Shown here in pieces: positions 6,241-14,632 of a DNA stretch of 22,915 nucleotides. This stretch comes from Planctomycetota bacterium (GTDB lineage Bacteria > Planctomycetota > Phycisphaerae > Sedimentisphaerales > Anaerohalosphaeraceae), in assembly GCA_021160785.1 (NCBI GenBank), contig JAGHBX010000547.1, forward strand, positions 1 to 22,915, given 5' to 3'. Each line of letters starts with the position of its first letter. The stretch's first letter is position 1. Below the pieces are notes generated by a model that did no database searches, had not been told where the DNA came from, and worked only from the letters and a program-made list of their open reading frames with translations. Position numbers and translations under genes: made by a program.

Positions 6241-7296
6241 GTGATACTGGACACGATTCTGGGCTGGTTCAGCGTCGATATGGGAATCGACCTGGGCACG
6301 TGCAATACCCTCGTTTGTGTTCGCAATGAGGGCATTGTGCTAAATGAGCCTTCCGTTGTCGCAGTCCGCAAGGGAACCAATATCGTTCTCAACGGCGGCG
6401 AAGCCGTCGGGCTTGTGGCGCGCGAAATGTTAGGCAAGACACCCGGATCGATCACCGCAATCAGGCCGTTGAAAGACGGCGTCATCAGCGACTTCGAGAT
6501 CACCGAAGCGATGCTGAGCTATTTCATCCGGAAAGTTCACGGTCGGGGAGGTCTTGTGCGCCCGCGTGTGGTCATTGCGGTGCCAAGCGGCATTACGGCG
6601 GTTGAACGCCGGGCCGTGATCGACAGCGCCGAGCGTGCCGGTGCAAGAAAAGTATACCTTGTCGATGAACCGATGGCCGCCGGCATCGGCGCGGGGCTGC
6701 CGATTACCGAGCCCACCGCCTCGATGATCATCGATGTCGGGGGCGGCACGACGGAAGTCGCCATAATGAGCCTGGCGGACATCAGCACCTGCGAATCGAT
6801 TCGCACCGGCGGGGACGACTTTGACGAAGCCCTGATAAACCATCTGAAGCGAACGTACAATCTCCTAATCGGCGAACCCCGTGCCGAGCAGGTCAAGATA
6901 CAAATCGGATCGGCGGCGCCACTGGAACAGGAACTGACGATGGAGATTGCAGGACGCGATACGATTTCCGGCCTGCCGCGTAAAATTGTGATTACCAGCG
7001 AAGAGATTCGCGAAGCCCTGAAGGAACCCATCGCGGGGATTATAGAGACGGTAATGCGGACACTCGAGCGGGCGGAACCCGAACTTGCCGCCGACCTTAT
7101 CGAAAGCGGAATGCATCTCTGCGGGGGCGGCAGCCTCCTGCGTGGAATGGACACCATCCTTTCAAACGCCACGGGGCTTACAGTCACCCACGTGGAGGAC
7201 CCGCTGTCGTGTGTGGCGCGCGGAACAAGCGTGTATCTGGAGAACCTGGAGATATGGAAAGATACCCTGGATCAGACGGGCTATAGTTGGGAGTAG
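6241..7296 (+). CDS. mreB: Rod shape-determining actin homologue MreB
   Basis: MreB is the bacterial actin that binds ATP, polymerises on the inner membrane and positions the lateral-wall synthesis machine. The 351-residue protein has the actin-fold phosphate-1 loop D17-L-G-T-C-N-T-L-V, the phosphate-2 loop I-D-V-G-G-G-T-T-E-V, and the adenosine motif L-C-G-G-G-S-L-L-R-G-M near the C-terminus. The amphipathic N-terminus (I-L-D-T-I-L-G-W-F) can serve as membrane anchor. The usual alanine of D-L-G-T-A-N-T is cysteine. I start it at GTG 6241 because AAGGGAG (6229-6235) lies five bases upstream; a TTG at 6226 would overlap that site. Length is normal for the family. mreC, mreD and PBP2 follow, and two small membrane proteins precede it. 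Confidence 0.95.
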   Translation: MILDTILGWFSVDMGIDLGTCNTLVCVRNEGIVLNEPSVVAVRKGTNIVLNGGEAVGLVAREMLGKTPGSITAIRPLKDGVISDFEITEAMLSYFIRKVHGRGGLVRPRVVIAVPSGITAVERRAVIDSAERAGARKVYLVDEPMAAGIGAGLPITEPTASMIIDVGGGTTEVAIMSLADISTCESIRTGGDDFDEALINHLKRTYNLLIGEPRAEQVKIQIGSAAPLEQELTMEIAGRDTISGLPRKIVITSEEIREALKEPIAGIIETVMRTLERAEPELAADLIESGMHLCGGGSLLRGMDTILSNATGLTVTHVEDPLSCVARGTSVYLENLEIWKDTLDQTGYSWE

Positions 7297-7367
7297 CCGT
7301 AAGACTTCTGTCGTGATGTCTCCGATGACACATCAACCACCTCATTGCTGCCGGAAGCGTCAATAAA

Positions 7368-8201
7368 ATGCTGCACAAACAACTTAATATGTCGCGTGGA
7401 ACACTTTTTGCCACACTTCTGACAGTCGCAATCGCCTTCCAGGTAATCCCCGGTGCGCATACCGAGCGACTGAACAATTTGTTTTCGAGGGTGTTTGGAC
7501 CTGTGCTTGACGTTGGACCGAGAGGCCTGGATGTTTTCCGACCGGCCGACGATGCGGAAGAAACTGTTTCAACATCCAAGTATAATGAATTATGGAAAGT
7601 CTGCCAGAATACCGAGGCCGAGTTGCTGGAGATGAAGCGGAAGTATAAAGTGCTGTCCGGCATGAGCGGCGAGCTGCCCAAACCCGTTCCGCCTCTGGTG
7701 CTGGCCAAGGTCATTAGTTCATCCATTGACGGCTATGGACACAAGATTGTGATTAATGCAGGAACCGGCAGCGGGATAGAGACCGGACAGTACGTGCTGG
7801 ACACCAGTCAAACCAGTATTGTCGGCTCTATCAGTAAGGTTTCTGAAACGACGGCAACCGTCAGGCTGGTGACTGACGCCATGCATATCATTATGGTCGG
7901 GATCCGGCGCAAGGGCAGGGACGATTATATCGAAGGACCGATGGCCGGCGACGGACGAGGCGGTTGCAAGATTGGTCGGGTTCCAAGAAAAGAGTATGAT
8001 GTTCGTATCGGTGATACTGTGTACGCATCGGCAAAGCGGGGACTGCTTGATACGCCCATCGTCATAGGCGAGGTGGATCAGGTCATGCCCGACCGGAACA
8101 CTCCGGTCCTGTGGGATATCCGTGTCAGGCCCATCTTTGAGCCGGCCCAATTGACGGAACTGGCTGTCATCGTAATGGCGCCGCCGGAAAAGGAAGAATA
8201 G
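7368..8201 (+). CDS. mreC: Rod shape-determining protein MreC
   Basis: MreC is a bitopic inner-membrane protein that links MreB and PBP2 through its periplasmic part. The 277-residue sequence has a membrane helix (about residues 10-30), a short helical stretch with L-L-E-M-K-R-K-Y (about 84-100), then the two beta-barrel subdomains. The first contains V-L-A-K-V-I-S-S-S...K-I-V-I-N-A-G-T-G-S-G-I; the second contains R-K-E-Y-D-V-R-I-G-D-T-V-Y-A-S, both close to family patterns. An ATG at 7389, seven codons later, is an alternative start. The protein lies 71 bases after mreB and 49 bases before mreD, consistent with one operon. The coiled coil is short compared with the neighbour at 5132-5995, which has a much longer one. 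Confidence 0.9.
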   Translation: MLHKQLNMSRGTLFATLLTVAIAFQVIPGAHTERLNNLFSRVFGPVLDVGPRGLDVFRPADDAEETVSTSKYNELWKVCQNTEAELLEMKRKYKVLSGMSGELPKPVPPLVLAKVISSSIDGYGHKIVINAGTGSGIETGQYVLDTSQTSIVGSISKVSETTATVRLVTDAMHIIMVGIRRKGRDDYIEGPMAGDGRGGCKIGRVPRKEYDVRIGDTVYASAKRGLLDTPIVIGEVDQVMPDRNTPVLWDIRVRPIFEPAQLTELAVIVMAPPEKEE

Positions 8202-8250
8202 TCGTGCATAAATATTTAACATTTCGTCGCATGCGTGGGGATCAGACGAC

Positions 8251-8775
8251 ATGAATATGCGCTGGATGAGATTCCTGGTTTTTCTGCTGTTGGCGACGCT
8301 GTTGAATGCGGGCAATGTCCTCAACACGATATCCGTGACCAGCCTGCACATCAAGCCGGACCTGCTGCTGATCGCGCTGGTTTTCTTTTCGATTAATATC
8401 GCAACAACCGATGCTATCGCAGCCTCTTTCGCCATCGGCTTTGCGGCGGATATTTCCAGCGGGACGATGGGGCCGTGTATGATCGCTTTCGGTGTTGTGG
8501 GCTCGTTCATTTCACAACTCCAGAGGGTGGTTGTGATGAAACGAATGATCCATCAGGCGACGGCGATATTCGTTATAGCATTGGTCGCAGGCGGCATGGT
8601 TCAACTTCTGTCGTCTTTCAAAACGGACGAACCAATGAGCAATGTTTACAGGATGATCCTGGGCGGCGCGATATACTCGGCGATTGCGGGGCCTATTGTG
8701 TGGATGTTCCTGACGACGATGACTTTGTGGCTGGGCGCCCAGCCGCGTCGGCACAGTCGGTTATCACAGAGGTAG
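8251..8775 (+). CDS. mreD: MreD-like membrane protein
   Basis: A 174-residue polytopic protein with about five membrane helices: ~7-25, ~36-56, ~60-90 (G-F-A-A-D-I-S-S-G-T), ~100-120 and ~130-160. MreD is a small inner-membrane partner of MreC in the elongasome; it has no known enzymatic function and varies strongly in sequence. Identification here rests on size, the D-x-x-S-G-T-M-G turn after the third helix, which resembles the F-x-x-D-x-x-x-G motif of the family, and its position between mreC and a PBP2. The ATG at 8251 is six bases ahead of a second ATG, either of which could be used. Its TAG lies three bases before the next GTG start, so translation of the PBP2 gene is probably coupled. 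Confidence 0.8.
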   Translation: MNMRWMRFLVFLLLATLLNAGNVLNTISVTSLHIKPDLLLIALVFFSINIATTDAIAASFAIGFAADISSGTMGPCMIAFGVVGSFISQLQRVVVMKRMIHQATAIFVIALVAGGMVQLLSSFKTDEPMSNVYRMILGGAIYSAIAGPIVWMFLTTMTLWLGAQPRRHSRLSQR

Positions 8776-8778
8776 GGT

Positions 8779-10902
8779 GTGTACAGGCGGAGACTCTATT
8801 TCATTGTTTTTTTCTGCGTTCTGGCGGCGGGGGCCTGTATCGCTCGGCTGGTCTTCCTGCAGCTTGTCGAGGGGGAGCAATACAGACAAGAGATGGAGAG
8901 GATGCGGATACTGCCGGCGGTTCGGCTGCCCACCGTGCGGGGCAGCATTCTTGACAGAAACGGACAGATACTTGCCGTCGACCAGCCGGTCTTCTGGCTG
9001 CATATCAACTATCGCCTGAGCCGTCTGCTGGACGAGCGGTTTCACCGGGCGAATATCCTTCTGGCGGTCGAAAAGGGGACAAGCCCCACAGAAGCCGAGA
9101 GTCGGTTTCACAAGAAATATGACGATGACATTGCCCGGCTAAACGAAATCATTGACAAATGCGCTGAAGTCATGGGCTGCCCTGTCCAGCAAGCAGCCGA
9201 GAAGGTCAAGGCGATAAACGACCGCATCTGGAGGAGGAGGGAATTCTATGCATGGTCGGACAACTGTCGCGATTCAACCTTGCGCCAACAGTATCGGTAT
9301 GTGCCGCAGCACAAGGCGAAAATAGAATTTGAGGAGCGATTCGATGCCGAGGAGCGTCTTAAACTGGCCGCCAAGAGCGACCGGCGTGAGATGTACGACC
9401 CGCAGCCGTTGTTCAAACTCGATGACGAGCAGGTTGCCCGAGCCGGACGTGAGTTCATAGGCATAAAAGAAATCGAGATATTGACCGAATCCACACGTCA
9501 TTATCCCTTCGACTCGGCGGCGTGCCAGATAATCGGCTGGGTAGGGCGTCTGGGTCCCGACGATGGAGAACTTTTTGCCAACGACAGGTATCGCAGATAC
9601 ATGGATAATGAGATTCTGGGTAAAAAAGGTATCGAATTGGTCTGTGAGGTCATCCTCCGGGGTCGGCGCGGCGAAATAACTTACGACAAGAGTCACAACA
9701 TCGTCGATCACACCGAAGCTCAATTCGGCAGGGATGTTCGTTTATCGCTGGATATCCAACTGCAGCAAAGAATAGAAACTTTCCTGAGCAATTCTAATCT
9801 GAATCCAAATGCCGACAAGTGCATTGGCGCTGTCGTGCTCGATGTCGCCACGGGAGACGTCCTGGCAATGGTTTCCACACCGGTGTACGATTTGAACACG
9901 ATATCAGCAAACTACAAGGCACTCTTAGAAGATGACGTCGGGCGGCCGCTCTGGAACAAGGCGCTTGCCGTGCACTATCCGCCGGGCTCAACCATAAAGC
10001 CGATTCTGCTGGTGGCGGCGTTGGAAGATCACAAATTGAGGGCCGACGAGATAATAAGCTGTCCGTCTCGAAGAGCACCGAAGGGCTGGCCAAATTGCCC
10101 CATTTTTCTCAATCGAGGCGTTGGCCACGATATCCGGCAAAATGAAGGGATCAGCAATACGGCCCGAAACGCCATTCGGTACAGTTGTAATGTGTTCTTT
10201 TCACACGTCGCCAATCGGCTGGACCCGAAAGTGTTTCAGCGACGTTTCTTTGAATTCGGCTATGGTCATCAGATTCTGGCCGGGCCTTTCGGGACACGAC
10301 GGTCAAGAGCCCAACTGGAAAAAGGAAAGGACAGATTCCTGCGGGAAGCGGGCGGGTATCTTTCCTCAGGCGTATCCCGGGGTAGTGTGGCAGAGGTCGG
10401 TGATCTTGGCCCACTTCGCAGAGGCGATCTGAAACAGTTCGGCGTGGGACAGCATAACTTCAGGGCAACGGTGCTTCAGGTCGCCAACGCCGCGGCAGTT
10501 ATCGCAAGAGGCGGCATATATAAAAGCCCGCGGTTGTGCTTAAACGATCCCAATTTATTAGACAGCGATCAGGCGAATCTGGGAATTTCAAAGAATACTC
10601 TCTCTGTGGTGCGGGACGGTATGCGGGCGGTGGTGACTGAAACATACGGCACGGGCCAGTCGGCGTTTGCCGATTCGGACCTCGATCAAAGAGATGTCAA
10701 AGTGTTCGGCAAGACGGGCTCGACACAGGAACCTGCAAACGCGTGGTTTATGGGTTTTGCGGAGGACTCGGCGCAAAGAGCGATATCGTTTGCCCTTGTA
10801 GTCGAAGAGGGCAAGAGCGGCTCTCATGATGCGGCGCCCCTGGTGAGGAAAATCATCGAATTCTGCAATGAAGCAGGCTATATCGGCCGTAAGCCCGAAT
10901 AA
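8779..10902 (+). CDS. mrdA: Penicillin-binding protein 2 (elongation transpeptidase)
   Basis: A class B penicillin-binding protein that cross-links peptidoglycan during lateral growth. The 707-residue protein has an N-terminal membrane helix (~6-27), the pedestal motif V-R-G-S-I-L-D-R-N-G (~52-65) and a C-terminal transpeptidase domain. Its active-site motifs are S404-T-I-K407, S469-C-N471 and K645-T-G647. Between the pedestal start and the catalytic domain is an unusually long charged helical region (~90-220), which helps to make it longer than E. coli PBP2 (about 630). GTG at 8779 is the start, three bases after the mreD stop. It is the last gene of the plus operon; rodA, which usually follows mrdA, is missing here. 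The stop lies two bases from that of the opposing ftsI gene. PBP2 is preferred over FtsI because of the mre context. Confidence 0.9.
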   Translation: MYRRRLYFIVFFCVLAAGACIARLVFLQLVEGEQYRQEMERMRILPAVRLPTVRGSILDRNGQILAVDQPVFWLHINYRLSRLLDERFHRANILLAVEKGTSPTEAESRFHKKYDDDIARLNEIIDKCAEVMGCPVQQAAEKVKAINDRIWRRREFYAWSDNCRDSTLRQQYRYVPQHKAKIEFEERFDAEERLKLAAKSDRREMYDPQPLFKLDDEQVARAGREFIGIKEIEILTESTRHYPFDSAACQIIGWVGRLGPDDGELFANDRYRRYMDNEILGKKGIELVCEVILRGRRGEITYDKSHNIVDHTEAQFGRDVRLSLDIQLQQRIETFLSNSNLNPNADKCIGAVVLDVATGDVLAMVSTPVYDLNTISANYKALLEDDVGRPLWNKALAVHYPPGSTIKPILLVAALEDHKLRADEIISCPSRRAPKGWPNCPIFLNRGVGHDIRQNEGISNTARNAIRYSCNVFFSHVANRLDPKVFQRRFFEFGYGHQILAGPFGTRRSRAQLEKGKDRFLREAGGYLSSGVSRGSVAEVGDLGPLRRGDLKQFGVGQHNFRATVLQVANAAAVIARGGIYKSPRLCLNDPNLLDSDQANLGISKNTLSVVRDGMRAVVTETYGTGQSAFADSDLDQRDVKVFGKTGSTQEPANAWFMGFAEDSAQRAISFALVVEEGKSGSHDAAPLVRKIIEFCNEAGYIGRKPE

Positions 10903-10904
10903 TG

Positions 10905-12626
10905 CTACAACTGGTTCTTTTCGATGTAGGTCAGCGTGTTCTGCATGATCTCGCGGAAAACCGGCGCGGCCACTCTTCCGCCGCTGTATCCTTTGCCCAG
11001 GGCCTTATTCGGTTTTCGAATTGATACGAGAACCACAACGGCAGGATTCTTTGCAGGTGCGCCGCCGACGAATGACGCGGTATAATTTGTCGTATCATAC
11101 TGCCCGTTGACGGCAATGTTGGCGGTTCCGGTCTTGCCGAAAGCCTCCCATTTTTCCAGGGCGGCCTGCTGACCGGTGCCTTCTTTGACAACATTTGTAA
11201 GCGCCTCGCGTACGACCCAATGGGCGACTTCAGGTTTGATGAGTTGTCCCGCCAAGTTCGACTTTTTTGCCATCTGTTCGACAACGCCTTTTTCGTCGGT
11301 CACCGATCGGACCAGGTGCGGCATAACCGGACTGCCGCCGTTTGCCAGAATGGCGAACGCCCGTATGATCTGTATAGTGGTTACGTTGATTTCGTGGCCG
11401 TAGGGAATACGCGTTACCGTATAAGAGGACCAGTCGGCAGTTGGTTTCAGCAGGCCGGGGTTTTCGGCGGGCAGGTCTATACCCGTCCTGGCGCCGAAGC
11501 CGAACATCCGGAGGCCTTCATACAGATTCTTCCGTCCCATTTTCTGGCCGATCTTGGCCATGCCGATGTTGCTGGACTGGGTCAGAATCTCTTTGGGAGT
11601 AAGATTGCCGAAACTGTGACCGGCCCATTCGCCGATTCGATACTTTGCATAGTTGCCGTTTTCGCAATAGATCTGTTCGTCGTATCCGACAAAGCCGCCG
11701 TCAAGGGCAATCGCCGCGACAATCGGCTTGAAGATGCTGCCCGGCTCGAACGGATCGGTCAAAGCGCGGTTTCGCATGGTGTCGGGGTCGGCTTTTGAGA
11801 ACTCGCTCGGGTTGTAGTCCGGAAGCGAGACCAGCGCCAGAATCGCGCCATTCCATGGATTCATGACAATGGCAATGGCGGACTCAGCCTGGTAATCGGC
11901 GTACTGTTTTATCAGGGCCGATCTTGCGAATTCCTGGATCGTGCCGTCGATGGTGAGCACAAGCGAAGATCCGTTCTTGACTTCCACTGTCCGCTGCGGG
12001 TCGCTACCGATGGGAAACCTTCGTGCATCGACAATGAGAACGCGCTGGCCCTTTGACCCCCGCAAAAGCGAATCGTACCGGCGTTCTATTCCGGCAAGAC
12101 CGACCTTATCGGGGGAAGATGGATCGTCGGCGCCTCCGATGAAACCCACGATGTGGCTTGTCAGTTGCTCCATCGGGATATATCGTTCCCATTTGGATTC
12201 AATGCCCACGCCCTTGAGACGCGCTTGGCGGATTGCCCGGCGCTCTTGCTCGGTGATGCCTGTCTTGATCGGAACGTAGGATAAGCGAATCTTTTCATGA
12301 ACAATATCGCAGATGTTCGGAGCGGGTATTTCGAGTATGGGTTGCAGCAAGCATGCCGTCTCCATGACGTCATCCCAGTGAGGCAGTTGGCTGGGATCGA
12401 TGAAAACGGTTAGCACCTTGTTGCTTGCCGCAAGGACACGGCCCCTCGAGTCCATAATGCGCCCTCGCTGCGGCAGATCGGGAACGTGTGCGTGCGTTCC
12501 TTCGTAGGATTGGGCCAGGTAAGTATCGGCACGGCAATACTGCAGATAGAATACACGCCAACTCAACAGACCGAACACAATGACGAGCAGCAGACCGATG
12601 CCGATGATGTGGGGCTTTGTTTTCAT
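10905..12626 (-). CDS. ftsI: FtsI / PBP3, septal peptidoglycan transpeptidase
   Basis: A 573-residue class B penicillin-binding protein for division-septum cross-linking. It has a single N-terminal membrane helix (~6-24), the pedestal motif R-G-R-I-M-D-S-R-G-R-V-L-A (~55-67), the dimerisation/pedestal region, and the transpeptidase domain. Active-site motifs are S297-I-F-K300 in E-P-G-S-I-F-K-P, S351-S-N353, and K498-T-G-T501. The sequence F-G-A-R-T-G-I-D-L-P-A-E is typical of the FtsI branch. No PASTA domains follow. The ATG at 12626 lies 21 bases after the ftsL-like gene. It is the last gene of the mraZ-led operon in this window; murE and murF, common next genes in dcw clusters, are absent because the strand ends head-on against mrdA. 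Confidence 0.93.
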   Translation of the reverse strand: MKTKPHIIGIGLLLVIVFGLLSWRVFYLQYCRADTYLAQSYEGTHAHVPDLPQRGRIMDSRGRVLAASNKVLTVFIDPSQLPHWDDVMETACLLQPILEIPAPNICDIVHEKIRLSYVPIKTGITEQERRAIRQARLKGVGIESKWERYIPMEQLTSHIVGFIGGADDPSSPDKVGLAGIERRYDSLLRGSKGQRVLIVDARRFPIGSDPQRTVEVKNGSSLVLTIDGTIQEFARSALIKQYADYQAESAIAIVMNPWNGAILALVSLPDYNPSEFSKADPDTMRNRALTDPFEPGSIFKPIVAAIALDGGFVGYDEQIYCENGNYAKYRIGEWAGHSFGNLTPKEILTQSSNIGMAKIGQKMGRKNLYEGLRMFGFGARTGIDLPAENPGLLKPTADWSSYTVTRIPYGHEINVTTIQIIRAFAILANGGSPVMPHLVRSVTDEKGVVEQMAKKSNLAGQLIKPEVAHWVVREALTNVVKEGTGQQAALEKWEAFGKTGTANIAVNGQYDTTNYTASFVGGAPAKNPAVVVLVSIRKPNKALGKGYSGGRVAAPVFREIMQNTLTYIEKNQL

Positions 12627-12647
12627 GGGTTGTTGTAATTGTCCGCG

Positions 12648-12878
12648 TTATTTGTCAGGGTCGGGTTCCTTTTCGATCCGTTCGGATATGACACTGGGAT
12701 TCAGCAGATGCTCCAGCTTCAACTGCTTGTCGCCTAATTGCAGTTTGAGATTATCCTGGGCGACCTGCGCTTTGCACCACCGGTAGAAGACGCGGCTGGC
12801 CGAGACACGCAGGTGGACCGCGCCGATCAGCACGACGGTGAAATAGAATACAACGAAAATCAGTCTTGATCGAGACAT
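12648..12878 (-). CDS. ftsL: FtsL-like small division protein
   Basis: A 76-residue bitopic protein: a short basic N-terminus (M-S-R-S-R), one membrane helix (~6-24), a helical region that could form a coiled coil (~30-58, with V-A-Q-D-N-L-K-L-Q-L), then N-P-S-V-I-S-E-R-I-E-K. That tail matches the way FtsL proteins end: an N-P-x-x-I-E-x-x-A-like stretch. FtsL joins FtsB and FtsQ and helps to activate FtsW-FtsI. Sequence conservation in this family is weak; the assignment rests on topology, size and the place immediately before ftsI. It starts 25 bases after the LysM gene with GGGGATA just before the ATG, and ends 21 bases before ftsI. Confidence 0.75.
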   Translation of the reverse strand: MSRSRLIFVVFYFTVVLIGAVHLRVSASRVFYRWCKAQVAQDNLKLQLGDKQLKLEHLLNPSVISERIEKEPDPDK

Positions 12879-12903
12879 TATCCCCGCTCAGCCCCGACGG
12901 TTT

Positions 12904-13638
12904 CTATAGCTTGGGTAGTTTCAGGACCATGCCCGAAACAATATCGTCGGCACTGTCGATGTGATCCTTGTTAAGTTTGAGTATTTCATCCACCCGCTTG
13001 CATGTGCCTAAATGTTTGGCGGAAATCATCGAGAGGCAATCGCCGTCCTTAACGGTGTACTCGACGGTCTTGTTCCTGCTGAAGGTGTTCGTTACGGCTT
13101 TTGTGGCTTTTTCAATAAGCTTCATGGACAACATGGTGCTTCGCTGATCTGCTCGGGAAAGATCGGGCATCTCGAGTATCTGGCCGATCTGGATCACATC
13201 CGGAGCCGGCAGTTTGTTTGCTTTGACAATGGCTGCGATGGTCGTCGACTTTCTGCCGATTTCGGGACCATAGACCTTCGCGGCGATATTAATGACGGAT
13301 TCGCCCTTGCTGACTTTGTACCGTGTAACTTTGCGTGGAGGTTCGGGCGTTTCCATGGTCTGAGTCGAAGATGTTTGACTGGCTGCAGGGGGGATTTCAA
13401 AAGAATCGCTGTCTGTGGGCGTCTCGACCTGCCGCAAAGGCGGCACATCCGCCAGATGCACGGCATAGCCTGCCGGGGCTGGAATCACAATGCTTGGCTG
13501 CGGTTCGGGGATGGACGTGTCGATGGCGGCGGGAGCTTCCTTTGCCCGGAAGAAATTCGGCAGACCGTTCACGAGGAATGCTATGATGACAATAAAAGTA
13601 AGCCCGAGCAGCAGTCCGACTTTCGCATCCGCGGTCAT
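12904..13638 (-). CDS. Membrane-anchored protein with two LysM domains
   Basis: A 244-residue protein with a membrane helix at residues ~7-23, a proline-rich low-complexity linker (~31-105) and two LysM domains: ~106-158 (R-Y-K-V-S-K-G-E-S-V-I-N-I-A ... I-Q-I-G-Q-I-L-E-M-P) and ~192-243 (E-Y-T-V-K-D-G-D-C-L-S-M-I-S ... V-S-G-M-V-L-K-L-P). LysM binds N-acetylglucosamine chains, so the protein should link the inner membrane to peptidoglycan. The start is well supported: AAGGAG (13647-13652) lies eight bases before the ATG, 17 bases after the rsmH stop. Its place between rsmH and the ftsL-like gene is not part of the common cluster order, and suggests a division or wall role. No hydrolase motif is present. 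Confidence 0.82.
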   Translation of the reverse strand: MTADAKVGLLLGLTFIVIIAFLVNGLPNFFRAKEAPAAIDTSIPEPQPSIVIPAPAGYAVHLADVPPLRQVETPTDSDSFEIPPAASQTSSTQTMETPEPPRKVTRYKVSKGESVINIAAKVYGPEIGRKSTTIAAIVKANKLPAPDVIQIGQILEMPDLSRADQRSTMLSMKLIEKATKAVTNTFSRNKTVEYTVKDGDCLSMISAKHLGTCKRVDEILKLNKDHIDSADDIVSGMVLKLPKL

Positions 13639-13655
13639 ATCAAAAACTCCTTTTT

Positions 13656-14594
13656 TCAGTCCGTTTTACACCGTGCTATTCTCAATTTGGCGCTTCTGGC
13701 CCTCGGGTTCCGGTCGATCTCGTCCCTTGAAGCAATTATCGGCTTTTTGGTCAGGATTTCATAAATTCCACTTGCGGCATTTTCCCTGAAATCAGTCTTG
13801 ACAATCCTGTCCTCAAGGCTGTGAAAACTGATCACTGCAATCATCCCCCCCCTTTTCAGTAGTGATGGCCCGGCTGCGAGCAACTCCTGCAATGCTTGGA
13901 GTTCGTCATTTACGGCAATTCGCAGTGCCTGAAAAGTTCTCGTCGCCGGATGTATTCGGGACTTTCTGCTGCGACCGGCCTGACCTAACGCCTTGCACAC
14001 GACAGCAACCAACTGACTTGTCGTTTCTATCCGTCGCTCCATACGGGCTCGGACAATGAAGCGGGCTATGCGTCGGGAGGCTCGGTCCTGGCCATAATTG
14101 TAGATGATGTCGGCTAAGGATTTCTCGTCGAAGGTGTTGACGATGTCGGCGGCGGTGACCTCGATTCTGTCGTCAAGTCTCATGTCCAGGGGCTGGTTTT
14201 CCTGGAAACTCAGCCCAAGACGACGGTCTGTGAGTTGCGCCGAACAAAAACCAATATCCGCAAATATCAAATCAGCCTTTGCCACTCCATGCCGGGCGGC
14301 AACTTCAGCGATCCTCCTGAAGTTTTCCCGCACAAGAATCACCCTGCAGGGCAGGCTGTCTAAAATCGTTTGGGCCCTTTTGATGCACTCCTCATCAGTA
14401 TCCATCCCGAGAATCAATCCTTCAGGGCCCAAAACTTTGCCGAACATCAGGCTGTGACCTCCGTGTCCTACGGTTGCGTCGACAACCGTCCCATCCGTGG
14501 GCAGCTTGATCCGTTCGGCTAATATGTCAATCAGTACCGGTATATGTTCGTTCGGCGAATTATCATTTTGTTCATTCACCGCGTCGGTATTCAT
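13656..14594 (-). CDS. rsmH: 16S rRNA (cytosine1402-N4)-methyltransferase RsmH
   Basis: RsmH (formerly MraW) adds a methyl group to N4 of C1402 in the 16S rRNA P-site. The 312-residue protein begins the conserved part at E-H-I-P-V-L (~16-21), followed by the SAM-binding loop V-V-D-A-T-V-G-H-G-G-H-S (~37-48) and the acidic L-G-M-D-T-D-E-E strand. Further on are D-L-I-F-A-D-I-G-F-C-S-A-Q-L (where family members read D-L-G-V-S-S-x-Q-L) and a C-terminal I-S-F-H-S-L-E-D-R-I-V-K motif. The ATG at 14594 gives about 15 extra residues before the homologous region; no good ribosome-binding site supports it. Length is normal. The gene occupies its usual place downstream of mraZ, but is separated from it by a small unknown gene. 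Confidence 0.93.
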   Translation of the reverse strand: MNTDAVNEQNDNSPNEHIPVLIDILAERIKLPTDGTVVDATVGHGGHSLMFGKVLGPEGLILGMDTDEECIKRAQTILDSLPCRVILVRENFRRIAEVAARHGVAKADLIFADIGFCSAQLTDRRLGLSFQENQPLDMRLDDRIEVTAADIVNTFDEKSLADIIYNYGQDRASRRIARFIVRARMERRIETTSQLVAVVCKALGQAGRSRKSRIHPATRTFQALRIAVNDELQALQELLAAGPSLLKRGGMIAVISFHSLEDRIVKTDFRENAASGIYEILTKKPIIASRDEIDRNPRARSAKLRIARCKTD

Positions 14595-14632
14595 CAGTCC
14601 AAATCATAACAGCAATAAATAACGACCGACCC

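Noticed and set aside
6537..7187. A 216-codon minus-strand frame inside mreB
   Set aside because: It lies fully inside mreB, is rich in S, R and P as expected from antisense codons, and has no domain signal.
7719..8510. A 263-codon minus-strand frame across mreC and mreD
   Set aside because: It spans two real genes and their gap on the opposite strand and has no motif or start signal.
11220..11798. A 192-codon plus-strand frame opposite ftsI
   Set aside because: The ftsI reading holds all three penicillin-binding motifs on the minus strand; the plus frame has none.
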